The notes beneath the pieces were generated by a model. That model saw only the letters and a list, made by a program, of their open reading frames with translations. It did no database searches and had not been told where the DNA came from. From assembly GCA_905214235.1 (NCBI GenBank), contig CAJMLF010000009.1, positions 1 to 63,785 of the forward strand: 63,785 nt of DNA, written 5' to 3'. Within the stretch, counting starts at the first letter, position 1, and each line of letters begins with the position of its first letter. The translations under genes and the position numbers were made by a program. Source of the DNA: an uncultured bacterium (GTDB lineage: Bacteria > Bacillota > Bacilli > Lactobacillales > Lactobacillaceae). Positions 51,032 through 59,785 of the stretch are shown here, one piece after another.

Positions 51032-51190
51032 TTAAAGAGGCATCCTGGTTGATGTGATCTTATTCATCGGATCATTCGGATCAGCATAGTCAAGACCAAT
51101 TCCAATAATGACCACCTCATCATCTGGAATATCTAAGATTTCTCGCAGGATCTTAGGATATTTAAATAAATCGATAAACCATCTCAAATA
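51032..51190 (-). pseudogene. 3' fragment of a nitroreductase gene
   Basis: The minus strand encodes a nitroreductase C-terminus (KYPKILREILDIPDDEVVIIGIGLDYAD, ending at stop 51032) resembling the end of the intact nitroreductase at 51304 (KYPDMLRQQLAIPDDEDIIIGIGLGYRDD). No N-terminal part precedes it. It is the remnant of a second copy or a related gene. The 50786-51031 stretch holds no other recognised gene. Confidence 0.7.
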
Positions 51191-51230
51191 GCTTGTGCTC
51201 GTTGTTTACTTAGTAGCGCTTTTTCAACGT

Positions 51231-51277
51231 AAAATAGCCAGTTATAATGACACCTTGGCCGTTATAACTGGCTATTA
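51231..51277 (-). terminator. terminator after the nitroreductase
   Basis: ATAGCCAGTTATAA pairs perfectly with TTATAACTGGCTAT across a 14-base loop, then TTTTAC on the minus strand. Confidence 0.8.
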
Positions 51278-51303
51278 ATATGGGGTTAAATCATAATATG
51301 ATT

Positions 51304-51942
51304 TTACTGATGTAAAAATAAGATCTTTTCCAAATCCATCCGTTTTGAACTGATAGTATTAACTTCTGCCTTATCATCACGGTATCCTAGGCCAATCCCA
51401 ATAATAATATCTTCATCGTCAGGAATTGCCAATTGTTGGCGAAGCATATCGGGATACTTAACAAACTGGTAAGCAGTCATTGAGGAAATACCAAGATTAC
51501 TTGCGGCAAGCACAATGTCATTGCCAAAAGCACCAAGGTCATATAGGGACCATGCCGAGTAACCCTTTGGCAAGGTTAAATAAATTACCGCTTGGGCATT
51601 ATACAATTTTGCCGCCGCTGGTCCCATCTTTCCTGCAGCTTCTCCTAGGCCCTGTGTCCATTCAGCCATATTCGCTTGGGCTTGTTTTGACCATTTCTTT
51701 CGTGACATCACGGGAATATCTGAGTGTCCTTTTATTCCCTTTTGCTCCAGTTCAAATTGTTCGTGCCGAACTCTTTCTAGAGATTCGCCAACAACTAAAT
51801 GAACATGGTAGGGCTGCGAATTAACCCATGATGGTGCTAACTGCACATTTTTAATAATCTGACGAATATCATTTAATGGTACCTGTTGATCAGTAAACTG
51901 GCGCACTGAATGGCGATTCTTTAATGCTTGTTCAAATTCCAT
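51304..51942 (-). CDS. nitroreductase family protein
   Basis: FMN-dependent NAD(P)H oxidoreductase, 212 aa. N-terminal FMN-binding NRHSVRQFTDQQV (about 9-21), PSWVNSQPYHVHLVVG (about 38-53), LYDLGAFGNDIVLAASNLGISSM (about 133-155) and GIGLGYRDD near the C-terminus. The ATG at 51942 follows AGGAGG. Last gene of the redox cluster reading from 54757 down. Confidence 0.9.
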   Translation of the reverse strand: MEFEQALKNRHSVRQFTDQQVPLNDIRQIIKNVQLAPSWVNSQPYHVHLVVGESLERVRHEQFELEQKGIKGHSDIPVMSRKKWSKQAQANMAEWTQGLGEAAGKMGPAAAKLYNAQAVIYLTLPKGYSAWSLYDLGAFGNDIVLAASNLGISSMTAYQFVKYPDMLRQQLAIPDDEDIIIGIGLGYRDDKAEVNTISSKRMDLEKILFLHQ

Positions 51943-51952
51943 AACGAACCTC

Positions 51953-52774
51953 CTAATAATTTTGCTCAATTAACATTGAAGCCGGCCAACCACTGCCACT
52001 AGCCTTCCGGTCCTCCGCCTTAATTGCCTGCATATCTTCATCACTTAATTGAAAATCAAATATATCTAAGTTAGCCTTCAAGTGTGTTGGATTAATGCTC
52101 TTTGGAATTGCTAAAATGTTGCTCTGAACGTAGAAACGCAACATCACCTGGGCAGAAGACTTGCCATATTTCTGACCGATTTTGACCAGTGTTGGATTGC
52201 TAATGACATTGTTGCCACCCTCACCCAGTGGTGCCCATGATTCATGAAGGATGCCGTGATCGGCAAGGTACTTGTGCATCCCCCATTGTTGCCAGGTCAG
52301 GTGCGTTTCAATCTGGTCCACTGCAGGTACTACCGAACTATTATCAATAATTTGTTGCACCTGATTATGATTAAAGTTACTAAGACCAATCGCGCGGAGT
52401 TTGCCTTCTTTATAGGCATCTTCTAATGCCCGGTAAGTTTCTAAATCATTGCCATTTGGCCAGTGAATAATCATCAAATCGAAGTAGTCCAAGCCCGCCG
52501 CACTCAGTGAGGCATCAATTCCTGCTTTCGTGCTCCGGTAGCCACTGGTCTGCGTTTTAGAAGTAACAAAAATTTGAGCACGATCAATCCCGCTCTTATT
52601 AACCGCGGCGCCGACTTCCCGTTCGTTGCCGTAATTTTGAGCAGTATCAATCAACCGGTAACCGGCCTGTAATGCATTCGCAACTTCCTGTTCGGTAATC
52701 CGCGGTGAAGTCATATAAGTCCCGTAACCAATTGCTGGTACTTTAATGCCATTGTTTAACTTGTAATATTCCAT
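51953..52774 (-). CDS. aldo/keto reductase (YvgN-like)
   Basis: 273 aa. Complete tetrad: Asp and Tyr in RLIDTAQNYGNEREVG, Lys in FVTSKTQ, His in LMIIHWPNG. The cofactor loop LAIPKSINPTHLKANL is intact. Likely reduces small aldehydes with NADPH. Second from the end of the redox operon, 10 bp before the nitroreductase. Confidence 0.92.
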   Translation of the reverse strand: MEYYKLNNGIKVPAIGYGTYMTSPRITEQEVANALQAGYRLIDTAQNYGNEREVGAAVNKSGIDRAQIFVTSKTQTSGYRSTKAGIDASLSAAGLDYFDLMIIHWPNGNDLETYRALEDAYKEGKLRAIGLSNFNHNQVQQIIDNSSVVPAVDQIETHLTWQQWGMHKYLADHGILHESWAPLGEGGNNVISNPTLVKIGQKYGKSSAQVMLRFYVQSNILAIPKSINPTHLKANLDIFDFQLSDEDMQAIKAEDRKASGSGWPASMLIEQNY

Positions 52775-52793
52775 TTTTAACCTTCCTTTCTAA

Positions 52794-53432
52794 TTATTGG
52801 TAATTAACTTCCCATTGGTCACGCTTGTTGGCCAGGTCGACAAACTTGTCAGCGATCATGTCAGGAGCAAAGTGCGTGTCAGGCTTGATGACGCCATAAA
52901 TAGTAACCGTCCCGACAAAGATATCATCTTCCTTTAACTCCTGGTTCAACAACTGAACTAAATTCCGGAGTCCAGCTTTAGCAACGCCCAATCCGAGAAA
53001 ACCAGGAAATGGTTGAACGCCGGCAACGCCACCGGTAAAGAGTGCAAAGCCATGAGAAACTTTTAAATCATCATGAAGTGTTAGGATGGTCTGGTATGCG
53101 CCCGCAACATCCGTCTCAAAATGCTTTTCTAAGTCGTCACGAGTAAAGTTTTCACCATCTGGTTGCGTAATCCCAACATTGTATACCACTCCATCGACCG
53201 GGCCCAACTTTTTTATTTCATTGAGTGCATGGGCAAAATTCACTTCGTCTGACACATCAGCCGGATATGCGTGCGCCTTGATTCCTTGATCTGTCAACTC
53301 ATTGACCATTTTCCCTAACCTGTTTAAGTTCCGGGCAATCAGGAATAATTCATAGCCCTGCTGACCAAACTTAGTTGCCAGACTCTTGCCAAGGCCTTCG
53401 CCGACCCCAACGATTAATAACTTTTTTGTCAT
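52794..53432 (-). CDS. short-chain dehydrogenase/reductase
   Basis: 212 aa. Rossmann start KLLIVGVGEGLGKSLATKFG (about 3-22; the Gly-rich loop is GVGEGLG), LIARNLNRL, VYNVGITQPDG (NAG-like motif, about 84). The catalytic Y-x-x-x-K is not obvious: in the expected place it reads FLGLGVAKAGLRNL, with Lys kept but Tyr replaced by Leu. So it may be a reduced-activity SDR. It starts after RBS AAGGTG at 53432. Confidence 0.85.
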   Translation of the reverse strand: MTKKLLIVGVGEGLGKSLATKFGQQGYELFLIARNLNRLGKMVNELTDQGIKAHAYPADVSDEVNFAHALNEIKKLGPVDGVVYNVGITQPDGENFTRDDLEKHFETDVAGAYQTILTLHDDLKVSHGFALFTGGVAGVQPFPGFLGLGVAKAGLRNLVQLLNQELKEDDIFVGTVTIYGVIKPDTHFAPDMIADKFVDLANKRDQWEVNYQ

Positions 53433-53442
53433 AAAAATCACC

Positions 53443-54219
53443 TTATTCTTTGATCTGTAAATTGTTTAATGTTTCCATATCCTGTTCAGTAATATGAAAG
53501 TCAATATTGGCATTCTCAGCCATGTGATGTGGATTAGTGGTTTGCCGCCACATTGCCAGGCCTAACTGCCAAACATATCGTAAGCATAACTGGTTAATTG
53601 AGACGCCATACTTAGCTGCCACTTTAGCAACGACCGGCGCTTTAATTGCCAAGCCGTGGGGCACCGGCGAATAAGCTTCAGTAACAACGTTATTTGCGCG
53701 ATTGTACCTCAGCAGGTCATGGGGAGTTTGCCCAATGCGGACAACTACTTGGTCAACCATGGGAAAGGTTAGACTATCGCCAACTAACTCTTGCAAGTCG
53801 TCTTTACTAAAATCCATTACCCCTAATAAGTTAGCTTGTCCTCGTTGCAGAGCTTCAATCAGTGATTGCCAGACTGCTAAAGTATCCACCCAGGAACTTT
53901 TCTTTCTCAGCATCAGCATATCAACATGATCAACCTGCAGTTCTTGCAAGATTTGCTTAATCGTGGAAGCAACATTATCACCAGTAACATTATTAGGTAG
54001 TTTGACGGTAATAAAGGGCCGCCGTGAGTGTTGCCTGAGGGTGTTACCGACTTCCGTGAGGTTAGGAAAATTAGCATCAATATCTAAACGACGGTAACCA
54101 AAAGTCAGTGCTTGGTTAATTGCTGTTGCCACATCACGTTTTTCCATAAACCATGTTCCCAATGCTAACCGGGGCATTTGTTCGCCATTGCTTAGTAAAA
54201 TGTTTTCGTCCAAAATCAT
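53443..54219 (-). CDS. aldo/keto reductase-like protein lacking catalytic residues
   Basis: 258 aa with AKR fold. Aligned with the intact AKR at 51953, DTAQNYGNEREVG becomes DIDANFPNLTEVG (catalytic Tyr to Phe), the Lys in FITVKLPN is kept, IIHWPNG becomes MLRKKSS (catalytic His to Arg), and IPKSINPTHLKAN becomes RQTTNPHHMAEN (cofactor-binding Lys lost). The frame is intact with normal spacing, so it is not simple decay. Probably a regulatory or binding pseudoenzyme (inference). Stop overlaps nothing; the SDR start follows within 11 bp. Confidence 0.82.
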   Translation of the reverse strand: MILDENILLSNGEQMPRLALGTWFMEKRDVATAINQALTFGYRRLDIDANFPNLTEVGNTLRQHSRRPFITVKLPNNVTGDNVASTIKQILQELQVDHVDMLMLRKKSSWVDTLAVWQSLIEALQRGQANLLGVMDFSKDDLQELVGDSLTFPMVDQVVVRIGQTPHDLLRYNRANNVVTEAYSPVPHGLAIKAPVVAKVAAKYGVSINQLCLRYVWQLGLAMWRQTTNPHHMAENANIDFHITEQDMETLNNLQIKE

Positions 54220-54235
54220 TGGTATTACCTCAGGA

Positions 54236-54757
54236 CTACTGATTGATTAGCTGTTGCAATGCCGACTTGTGTCGTTGCGGATTGTCTGAAATGCCAGCGT
54301 CAATGCATAGACCGCCTTGGTAGTTGGCATCTGGCGACAATAGCGACTTAAAATCATGTTCGTAATTATAATCAGTATTAACACAGGTCCAGTATGCCTT
54401 CACGTTTTTACCGGCCAGATTGCTTTCGTTAAGGTAGGTCATAATGGGGTCAGCCATGGTCCAGCCCCAAACTGGTCCACCAATGATAATATTCTGGTAA
54501 TTAGTGATGTCTGGTAAATTATTCTGGATTGGCGGTAACTGTTTAATATCCGGTAAAGGTTCGCCGTGGCGAGGAATGGTCGTGTTGACATGACGAAACT
54601 TTCTGACAACGTCCCAGCAATCATACATCCCTGTTGGGTAATCATATTGGGAACTTATTTTAAATCCATCAATATCCCCCATCTGTTGGACCTGCGCCGC
54701 AATTGCATCATTCATTCCCGTCAGTGAATAGTAAACTAATAAGGTATCTGCCATCAT
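54236..54757 (-). CDS. flavodoxin-like protein
   Basis: 173 aa. FMN phosphate loop DTLLVYYSLTGMNDAIA (S-L-T-G-M-N) at residues 4-20, IIIGGPVWGWTMADPIMTYL (about 91-110) as the isoalloxazine loop, and a C-terminal helix. A flavodoxin of the BilS/YwqN size class, possibly an electron carrier for the reductases in this cluster. Strong RBS AGGAGG. First gene of the 54757-51304 operon. Confidence 0.85.
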   Translation of the reverse strand: MMADTLLVYYSLTGMNDAIAAQVQQMGDIDGFKISSQYDYPTGMYDCWDVVRKFRHVNTTIPRHGEPLPDIKQLPPIQNNLPDITNYQNIIIGGPVWGWTMADPIMTYLNESNLAGKNVKAYWTCVNTDYNYEHDFKSLLSPDANYQGGLCIDAGISDNPQRHKSALQQLINQ

Positions 54758-54867
54758 TGAAAACCTCCTATTGATTTGATACTTTTATTGTATTTATTCG
54801 ATAGTTTTAGCAGAAGATGGTTTTTAATTAACCCTATTATTAACCACTGGTTAAAACTAACTATAAG

Positions 54868-54905
54868 AAAAAGCCACGGCATCTCAAGCGAGAGTGTCGT
54901 GGTTA
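54868..54905 (-). terminator. terminator at the end of the LysR gene
   Basis: AACCACGACACTCTC, 4-base loop, GAGATGCCGTGGCTTTTTC on the minus strand. It overlaps the LysR stop codon. Confidence 0.85.
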
Positions 54906-55814
54906 CTTTTGGTTCACCTTTAAGTATTGTTGGCCAACCATACTGATAAATTCTTTAACCCGTTCATCGGCGGAACTAGAATACAGGATTCCATAACTAA
55001 TTGAGTAGTCCCAGTCTATCGGCAGGCTAACCATTGAGGGATGAATATCATTCCAGATATCTAACGTTTCCATGAGGTAGTTGTGATTAGCAGCCAGGTT
55101 AAAGGCCGCCATATCATAAAAATGATCGGTATTGATAATTTGAATTCGATGGTGTTGGCTTTTTATTTCTTCTCGTAATTCGTCAATTTTTGGTGAAAGG
55201 TGCGGTCGCAGCAACAGCAGTGCCTGACCATCCAGATCAGTCCAGGTTAAACGTTGCTTGCGGGCAAGCTGATTCTTCTTCGGCACCATCACGTTGCACT
55301 GGCGATCACCCAAATTAAAGAAACTAATGTCATTATTCATCAAATAGTTGGCATTCGTGGGGCCCACGCTTAGGTCCACTGTCTTTCCTAACTGATTAGT
55401 CACTCGCCGTAGTGAGCTTGCACCGTCATTAAAGGGCATTACCTGAATCGTATATTGCGGATTCTCGCTACTAATCTGTTCCCAGGCTTCCATAATTGGT
55501 TGAGCTGATCGCAGTAGTGAAGTGGCAATCCGAATTGTGGTGGTTTGTGGCTGTTTAGATAAGGACTTGGCCTTAGTAACTGCGGTCCGTGATTCATCAA
55601 TGATTTGCTGGGACGCCGCAAGTAACGAGCGACCAGCGGGGGTCAGAGTTACGCCTCGTGGGGTTCGTTCAAAGACTTTAAAGCCCAATTCAGCTTCAAA
55701 GTGGTTGATTTGTTTCATTACCGAAACCGGCGAGATGAACAAACTACTGGCTGCTTTAGAGAAGCTACCCTCGCGTGCCACCGCAATAAAAGTATCGAGC
55801 ACCTGATTATACAT
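54903..55814 (-). CDS. LysR-family transcriptional regulator
   Basis: 303 aa. HTH MYNQVLDTFIAVAREGSFSKAASSLFISPVSVMKQINHFEAELGFKVFERTPRGVTLT (about 1-58), effector domain with TTIRIATSLLRSAQP. It lies upstream of the redox operon and is separated from it by a terminator, so it probably controls that operon in trans. Redox or quinone sensing is plausible given the neighbours (inference). Confidence 0.9.
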   Translation of the reverse strand: MYNQVLDTFIAVAREGSFSKAASSLFISPVSVMKQINHFEAELGFKVFERTPRGVTLTPAGRSLLAASQQIIDESRTAVTKAKSLSKQPQTTTIRIATSLLRSAQPIMEAWEQISSENPQYTIQVMPFNDGASSLRRVTNQLGKTVDLSVGPTNANYLMNNDISFFNLGDRQCNVMVPKKNQLARKQRLTWTDLDGQALLLLRPHLSPKIDELREEIKSQHHRIQIINTDHFYDMAAFNLAANHNYLMETLDIWNDIHPSMVSLPIDWDYSISYGILYSSSADERVKEFISMVGQQYLKVNQK

Positions 55815-55876
55815 TATTCCCGCCTGCCTTAACTTGTAGTTAATACAAGCTTAATCTACTAGGGCCAATAAAGCAA

Positions 55877-56806
55877 CTAAGGGAGTTCAATCAGTACTAC
55901 ACCCGCGACCATTATTACCAATCCCAAAAATTGGGCAAGAGTAAGTGGCCGTTTTTTTCCACCGAGGAGGCCAAAAGTGTCAATTAGCATGCTGACGGCA
56001 ATCTGGCCTAAAATACCAAGGACGATTGCGGAACCATTTCCAATCTGGGGAACCAGAAAGGCCCCTAAGTAAATTGAAAAGCCGCCAATCACACCACCGA
56101 GCAGGGCCCACCATGGTGTCCGCTGCTTAACAAGCAGAGTAATCCGTTGAATATGCCCCCGGCCAGCAACAAAAAGGAATAATAGGGCAGTTGCAATCGC
56201 GAAGGTCAAGAATGCGGCGTGAATTGGGGAATGAACAATTGCACCGACGCGTCCATTGATTGCTAATTCGGTTGCATAGACCACCCCTGAGATAAGCCCA
56301 CCAACCGTCCAAAACATCCGAGCAACGTGGTGTTCTTGTTTTTGACCCCGTTGGTGAAGAGTGGGAAGTACAACAATGAAGATAATACCGATGATGACTA
56401 GGATAGCACCGCTGATTCTAGCCCATGATAATGGAATTACCTTAGTGCCGAGCCAGCCAAAACTATCGATTAACAGGCTAAAAATTATTTGGCCGACCAT
56501 TGGCAACACAATCGCCAGCACACTACCTAAAACGTCAAACATAAATATATTGGCAGTTAGACAGATGGTTGCTAGCAAACCACCCAAGTACCCCCACCAG
56601 GGGATCAGCCCTAATTCATGACCGGTTAAAAAAGGTGCGCCACCAGTAATAACACCGAACAGGTTGAGGAAAATTGTCCCCACTAGAAATGAGATTCCAG
56701 AAGCAAGGAATGGTTCATTAGTATCTTGCCGTAAGCGTGAATTGAAGCTCGTTTGCACCGGTACCAATCCACCGGCAACAATTCCGAGAACTAAGAAAAG
56801 AAACAT
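55877..56806 (-). CDS. DMT-superfamily transporter (two fused DUF606/YdcZ domains)
   Basis: 309 aa, ten hydrophobic segments in two similar halves. Each half carries the DUF606 pattern: GGLVPVQTSFNSRLRQDTNEPFLASGISFLVGTI and GGVIGGFSIYLGAFLVPQIGNGSAIVLGILGQIAVSMLIDTFGLLGGKKRPLT. The substrate is unknown. It sits between the FMN reductase and LysR genes, and may export a product of the redox cluster (inference). Confidence 0.88.
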   Translation of the reverse strand: MFLFLVLGIVAGGLVPVQTSFNSRLRQDTNEPFLASGISFLVGTIFLNLFGVITGGAPFLTGHELGLIPWWGYLGGLLATICLTANIFMFDVLGSVLAIVLPMVGQIIFSLLIDSFGWLGTKVIPLSWARISGAILVIIGIIFIVVLPTLHQRGQKQEHHVARMFWTVGGLISGVVYATELAINGRVGAIVHSPIHAAFLTFAIATALLFLFVAGRGHIQRITLLVKQRTPWWALLGGVIGGFSIYLGAFLVPQIGNGSAIVLGILGQIAVSMLIDTFGLLGGKKRPLTLAQFLGLVIMVAGVVLIELP

Positions 56807-56821
56807 CTGATGACCACCTCC

Positions 56822-57346
56822 CTAAATCTGTTTCCCTAATTCGTAGGCATCTTCAAGGTACTTATCCAGTTGGCTCCAAGCCTGTCCAGCATAAATCTTG
56901 CCACGGTTATGCCAACGCATATAAGGACATAAAATGTCATACCAGGTGTCTAAAGCTTTGAACTTTTCCACTGGATCAAACGCCGTTGCCAAAATAGCAC
57001 TGTCTTTTCCCTTCATTGCGTGATTATAGGCATAAAAGCGGTCAATCACGGCTTTAAGTTGGGCCGTCGGGCCATAGTAATAAAGAGGCGTGACCAGGAC
57101 AATCATCTCTGCATCCACCAACTTAGGAATCAGCTTCTGGATGCTATCATTGACGGGAACAGCGGATTCACTACGATCGACATATTGCGGAACTAGGTCA
57201 TCATGGTGACGTGCCTCCACCATTCCAGCATCAAAACGCGTGACTTCATGACGGTCATCCAGGCCCTTGATAAAGGCATCAGCTAACCGTGCTGATGTTC
57301 CGCCCTGATGAGAACTGCCGGTGATCACAACAATTTTCTTTGGCAT
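56822..57346 (-). CDS. NAD(P)H-dependent FMN reductase / flavodoxin-like oxidoreductase
   Basis: 174 aa. Nucleotide loop KIVVITGSSHQGGTSARLADAFI (about 3-25), LVTPLYYYGPTAQLKAVIDRFYA (about 84-106), the flavodoxin-like FMN pocket typical of the NADPH-dependent FMN reductase family. 15 bp upstream of the DMT gene, so co-transcribed with it. Confidence 0.9.
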   Translation of the reverse strand: MPKKIVVITGSSHQGGTSARLADAFIKGLDDRHEVTRFDAGMVEARHHDDLVPQYVDRSESAVPVNDSIQKLIPKLVDAEMIVLVTPLYYYGPTAQLKAVIDRFYAYNHAMKGKDSAILATAFDPVEKFKALDTWYDILCPYMRWHNRGKIYAGQAWSQLDKYLEDAYELGKQI

Positions 57347-57518
57347 AATTAATCTCCCTTTCCGTTAAATATTGTTCGTTATTCATGATAGCGAATCGAT
57401 ACTTATCCCGGAATTGGGCAATTGATTAACGGGAGTATTAAAGAATAGTTAATAGTAAAGTTGCATAAAAGTATCACAGATTAGTTTCTATGGATTCACA
57501 GCGGAATTACTAAAGACT

Positions 57519-57550
57519 AAAAAAGCCGACTTATTGTAGTCGACTTTTTC
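57519..57550. terminator. bidirectional terminator
   Basis: AAAAAGCCGACT, 6-base loop, AGTCGACTTTTT. It lies in the gap between the FMN reductase and DUF262 genes. Confidence 0.75.
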
Positions 57551-57919
57551 TAGGGAGAATACATATTATTTAGTTTTGAGTTCTACAATTTCTAGTACTG
57601 ATGGATTTAATATTAGCGCTTATTTTGGTTTAAATTTACCTCATTTAAGATCATCGTTGAAGTAACTATTGCAAAGCACGTAACTATATTACACGCATGG
57701 CTTCGATACCATGCAATTTACTAAAAGGGAATCATCGAGATTCTTGTTTGAATCTACTATTGGTTGAGCTTTCGTTACTGAGGTAGATATCTGCTGGCTA
57801 ATTTCTTGTTGAGTACGAACAATCCCTTCTTACCAGTTATAGAACACAATAGCAATACATCAATGGTAAGCAGTATTGAGCACATTTTCTTCTACGAAAG
57901 ACCATAAATTGTCTAGTGA
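57551..57919. other. decayed intergenic stretch
   Basis: About 370 bp without an intact gene. The minus strand has a broken frame (GIVRTQQEISQQISTSVTK, with stops before it) that looks like decayed coding sequence downstream of the DUF262 gene. A hairpin GCATGG/CCATGC lies near 57695-57714. Nothing here is identifiable. Confidence 0.3.
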
Positions 57920-59503
57920 TTATAATTCATCATAATAATGATGAATCTTTTCAGCCATCAGCTGTCGACGTTGTTCCAGAAAATGATGATAATTATGAAA
58001 GTCATAGTTTGGCAAATCTGCCGGAATAGCATTTTCAGCGTTATTCTGCTCGTTTAAAAATTGGCTGATCTGGCTATCATGGAGGTAATCCTTAGGCGCC
58101 CGGTCACCAATGTTCAGGTTACGTGGACGCGTAAGCCATACATAATTAGCAATCTGATTGATTTCAGCCTTAGAAAAATTATTGGCCCTGAGATAAGCGC
58201 GTGGAAAAATATGATGAATATTTCCCTCCTCTTCCATAACCGTTTCAGCTCGCGTATCCTTAGCTAGCCATGCTCGGTCACCTGAGTAAACCTGCGACAT
58301 TTGAAAGATTCGCCAACTACTAGTCTGGGTTGTTTGTCGCTGCAAGGCCTCTGGCAGGGTAATACTCCAGAAGTTATCAGTCAGCTCGCGTCCTAAGATA
58401 GTCTTCATCGTTGCAACCGGATCACCCGATTGTGAGATTGCCTTGATATCACGTTCAATGGCGGACTCACTTGATCCACTGTATCTTCCCGTCAGTGCTG
58501 ACATGACGACCCATCGCTTGACTAGCGAGTCAATCTTATCCTTCGAGAGGTGAAGCTCGCACTGAAGGTAAAGATACAGAATATATGCGAAGTTAAGTGT
58601 GCCGTAACCAACCAGACCTAGCTTGCCACTATTTCGCATTCCCAGGTCACGGAGAATCATCGTGAAGCGTTGGAAGTTAAGTTTACTAAACACCTGGCTA
58701 GCTCCCTGTAACAGCTTTTGATAATTCTCATCCATCGCTTGTTCACTGAAGTCCCGGGTCTGGAAATTGCGGCCGGAGATGAGACTAACTAGATCCGTCA
58801 GTTTACCACGCTTATAGGTAAACGCCAGAATCACATGCAAAATATCAGAATAGTTGGGGACATAGATACGCGTTTTGTCAAACACTATCCATTTGATCCT
58901 ATCAAAGTATTTAGAATTTATAAATTCGGGATCGACGTCCTCAATATTTGTAAGGAGCGTGGGATCGTTAAAGAGCTGAACAAAGTAGTCGATCTGCTTA
59001 CGAATGTTATTGCCATTGTGAGAGTGATCAGCAGAGAGACGTGACATCGCTAAGTCGGCAGATGATAGAGTAACTCCCTTTGAATTAATTCGGTTAAAAA
59101 TATTAGTAACGGCATCGATACTCAGCTCATCGCTCAGGCTGATATTTCCAATTTCACACTGACTAATGTCCTTGACCTTTTGGAGGACATTTCCTATGTA
59201 ATGTTTATCGATTACCTTATCCCCATTCAGGGCAGCTTTTAAAGCGGTTAGACGTTGTTGGCCATCAATAATAATTTCTTTATTGTTGGAGTCAGAATCG
59301 TTTTTCAACTTTGCCGCCGGATTTAGCCAGGTAACAATATAACCAATCGGATAACCGTTATATAGTGAGTCGATAAGGTCCCGTACCTTGGTACTGCTCC
59401 AAACAAACGGCCGTTGCATTTCCGGTAGACCCACCCGCCCTTGGTTAATCCAGGCAAGAAGGTCCTCTACCTTTACATTATCGACGCTGTACTTTCTTAC
59501 CAT
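57920..59503 (-). CDS. DUF262/DUF1524 protein (GmrSD-like restriction family)
   Basis: 527 aa. The N-terminal DUF262 (ParB/Srx-like nucleotidase fold) shows GLPEMQRPFVWS, DLIDSLYNGYPIG and IDGQQRLTAL (about 79-88). The DUF1524 HNH-like motif is GNIHHIFPRAYL (about 424-435), with NLNIGDRAPKDYL after it. GmrSD, SspE and BrxU proteins of this architecture cut modified phage DNA. The DUF262 part appears shortened between KVIDKHY and IFNRINSKG (about 95-140): about 60 residues usual there are missing. RBS GGAGGAG precedes the ATG. No partner modification gene is nearby. Confidence 0.82.
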   Translation of the reverse strand: MVRKYSVDNVKVEDLLAWINQGRVGLPEMQRPFVWSSTKVRDLIDSLYNGYPIGYIVTWLNPAAKLKNDSDSNNKEIIIDGQQRLTALKAALNGDKVIDKHYIGNVLQKVKDISQCEIGNISLSDELSIDAVTNIFNRINSKGVTLSSADLAMSRLSADHSHNGNNIRKQIDYFVQLFNDPTLLTNIEDVDPEFINSKYFDRIKWIVFDKTRIYVPNYSDILHVILAFTYKRGKLTDLVSLISGRNFQTRDFSEQAMDENYQKLLQGASQVFSKLNFQRFTMILRDLGMRNSGKLGLVGYGTLNFAYILYLYLQCELHLSKDKIDSLVKRWVVMSALTGRYSGSSESAIERDIKAISQSGDPVATMKTILGRELTDNFWSITLPEALQRQTTQTSSWRIFQMSQVYSGDRAWLAKDTRAETVMEEEGNIHHIFPRAYLRANNFSKAEINQIANYVWLTRPRNLNIGDRAPKDYLHDSQISQFLNEQNNAENAIPADLPNYDFHNYHHFLEQRRQLMAEKIHHYYDEL

Positions 59504-59737
59504 CGTAACTGCTCCTCCTCTGGATATTTGCTTAATTCATATTCTAATTGAAGTGTATGAAACTTTTCAATGTGTATAGAATAGTTTTGAGCTTGTCTAT
59601 GATGCTTTTTCGCCTCAATAGGAGATTATGTTCCCTAACGTAATTAACTAGTCTAGAAAAAGAATCTGTGACTAATTTCAGATACAGGACTATTGAAAAA
59701 CTTTTTATCCACTCGTTAGGACTTATTGACGGAGAAA

Positions 59738-59785
59738 AATAAAAGAGCCACAAGATGTGCTGCTATTTCTCGTGGCTCTTTTATT
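59738..59785. terminator. bidirectional terminator
   Basis: AATAAAAGAGCCAC pairs with GTGGCTCTTTTATT across about 20 bases. It ends the endonuclease gene. The 59504-59737 gap holds no gene I can support. Confidence 0.8.

Noticed and set aside
59544..59753. 69-aa minus-strand frame between the DUF262 and endonuclease genes
   Set aside because: No RBS, overlaps a terminator, and no recognisable features.
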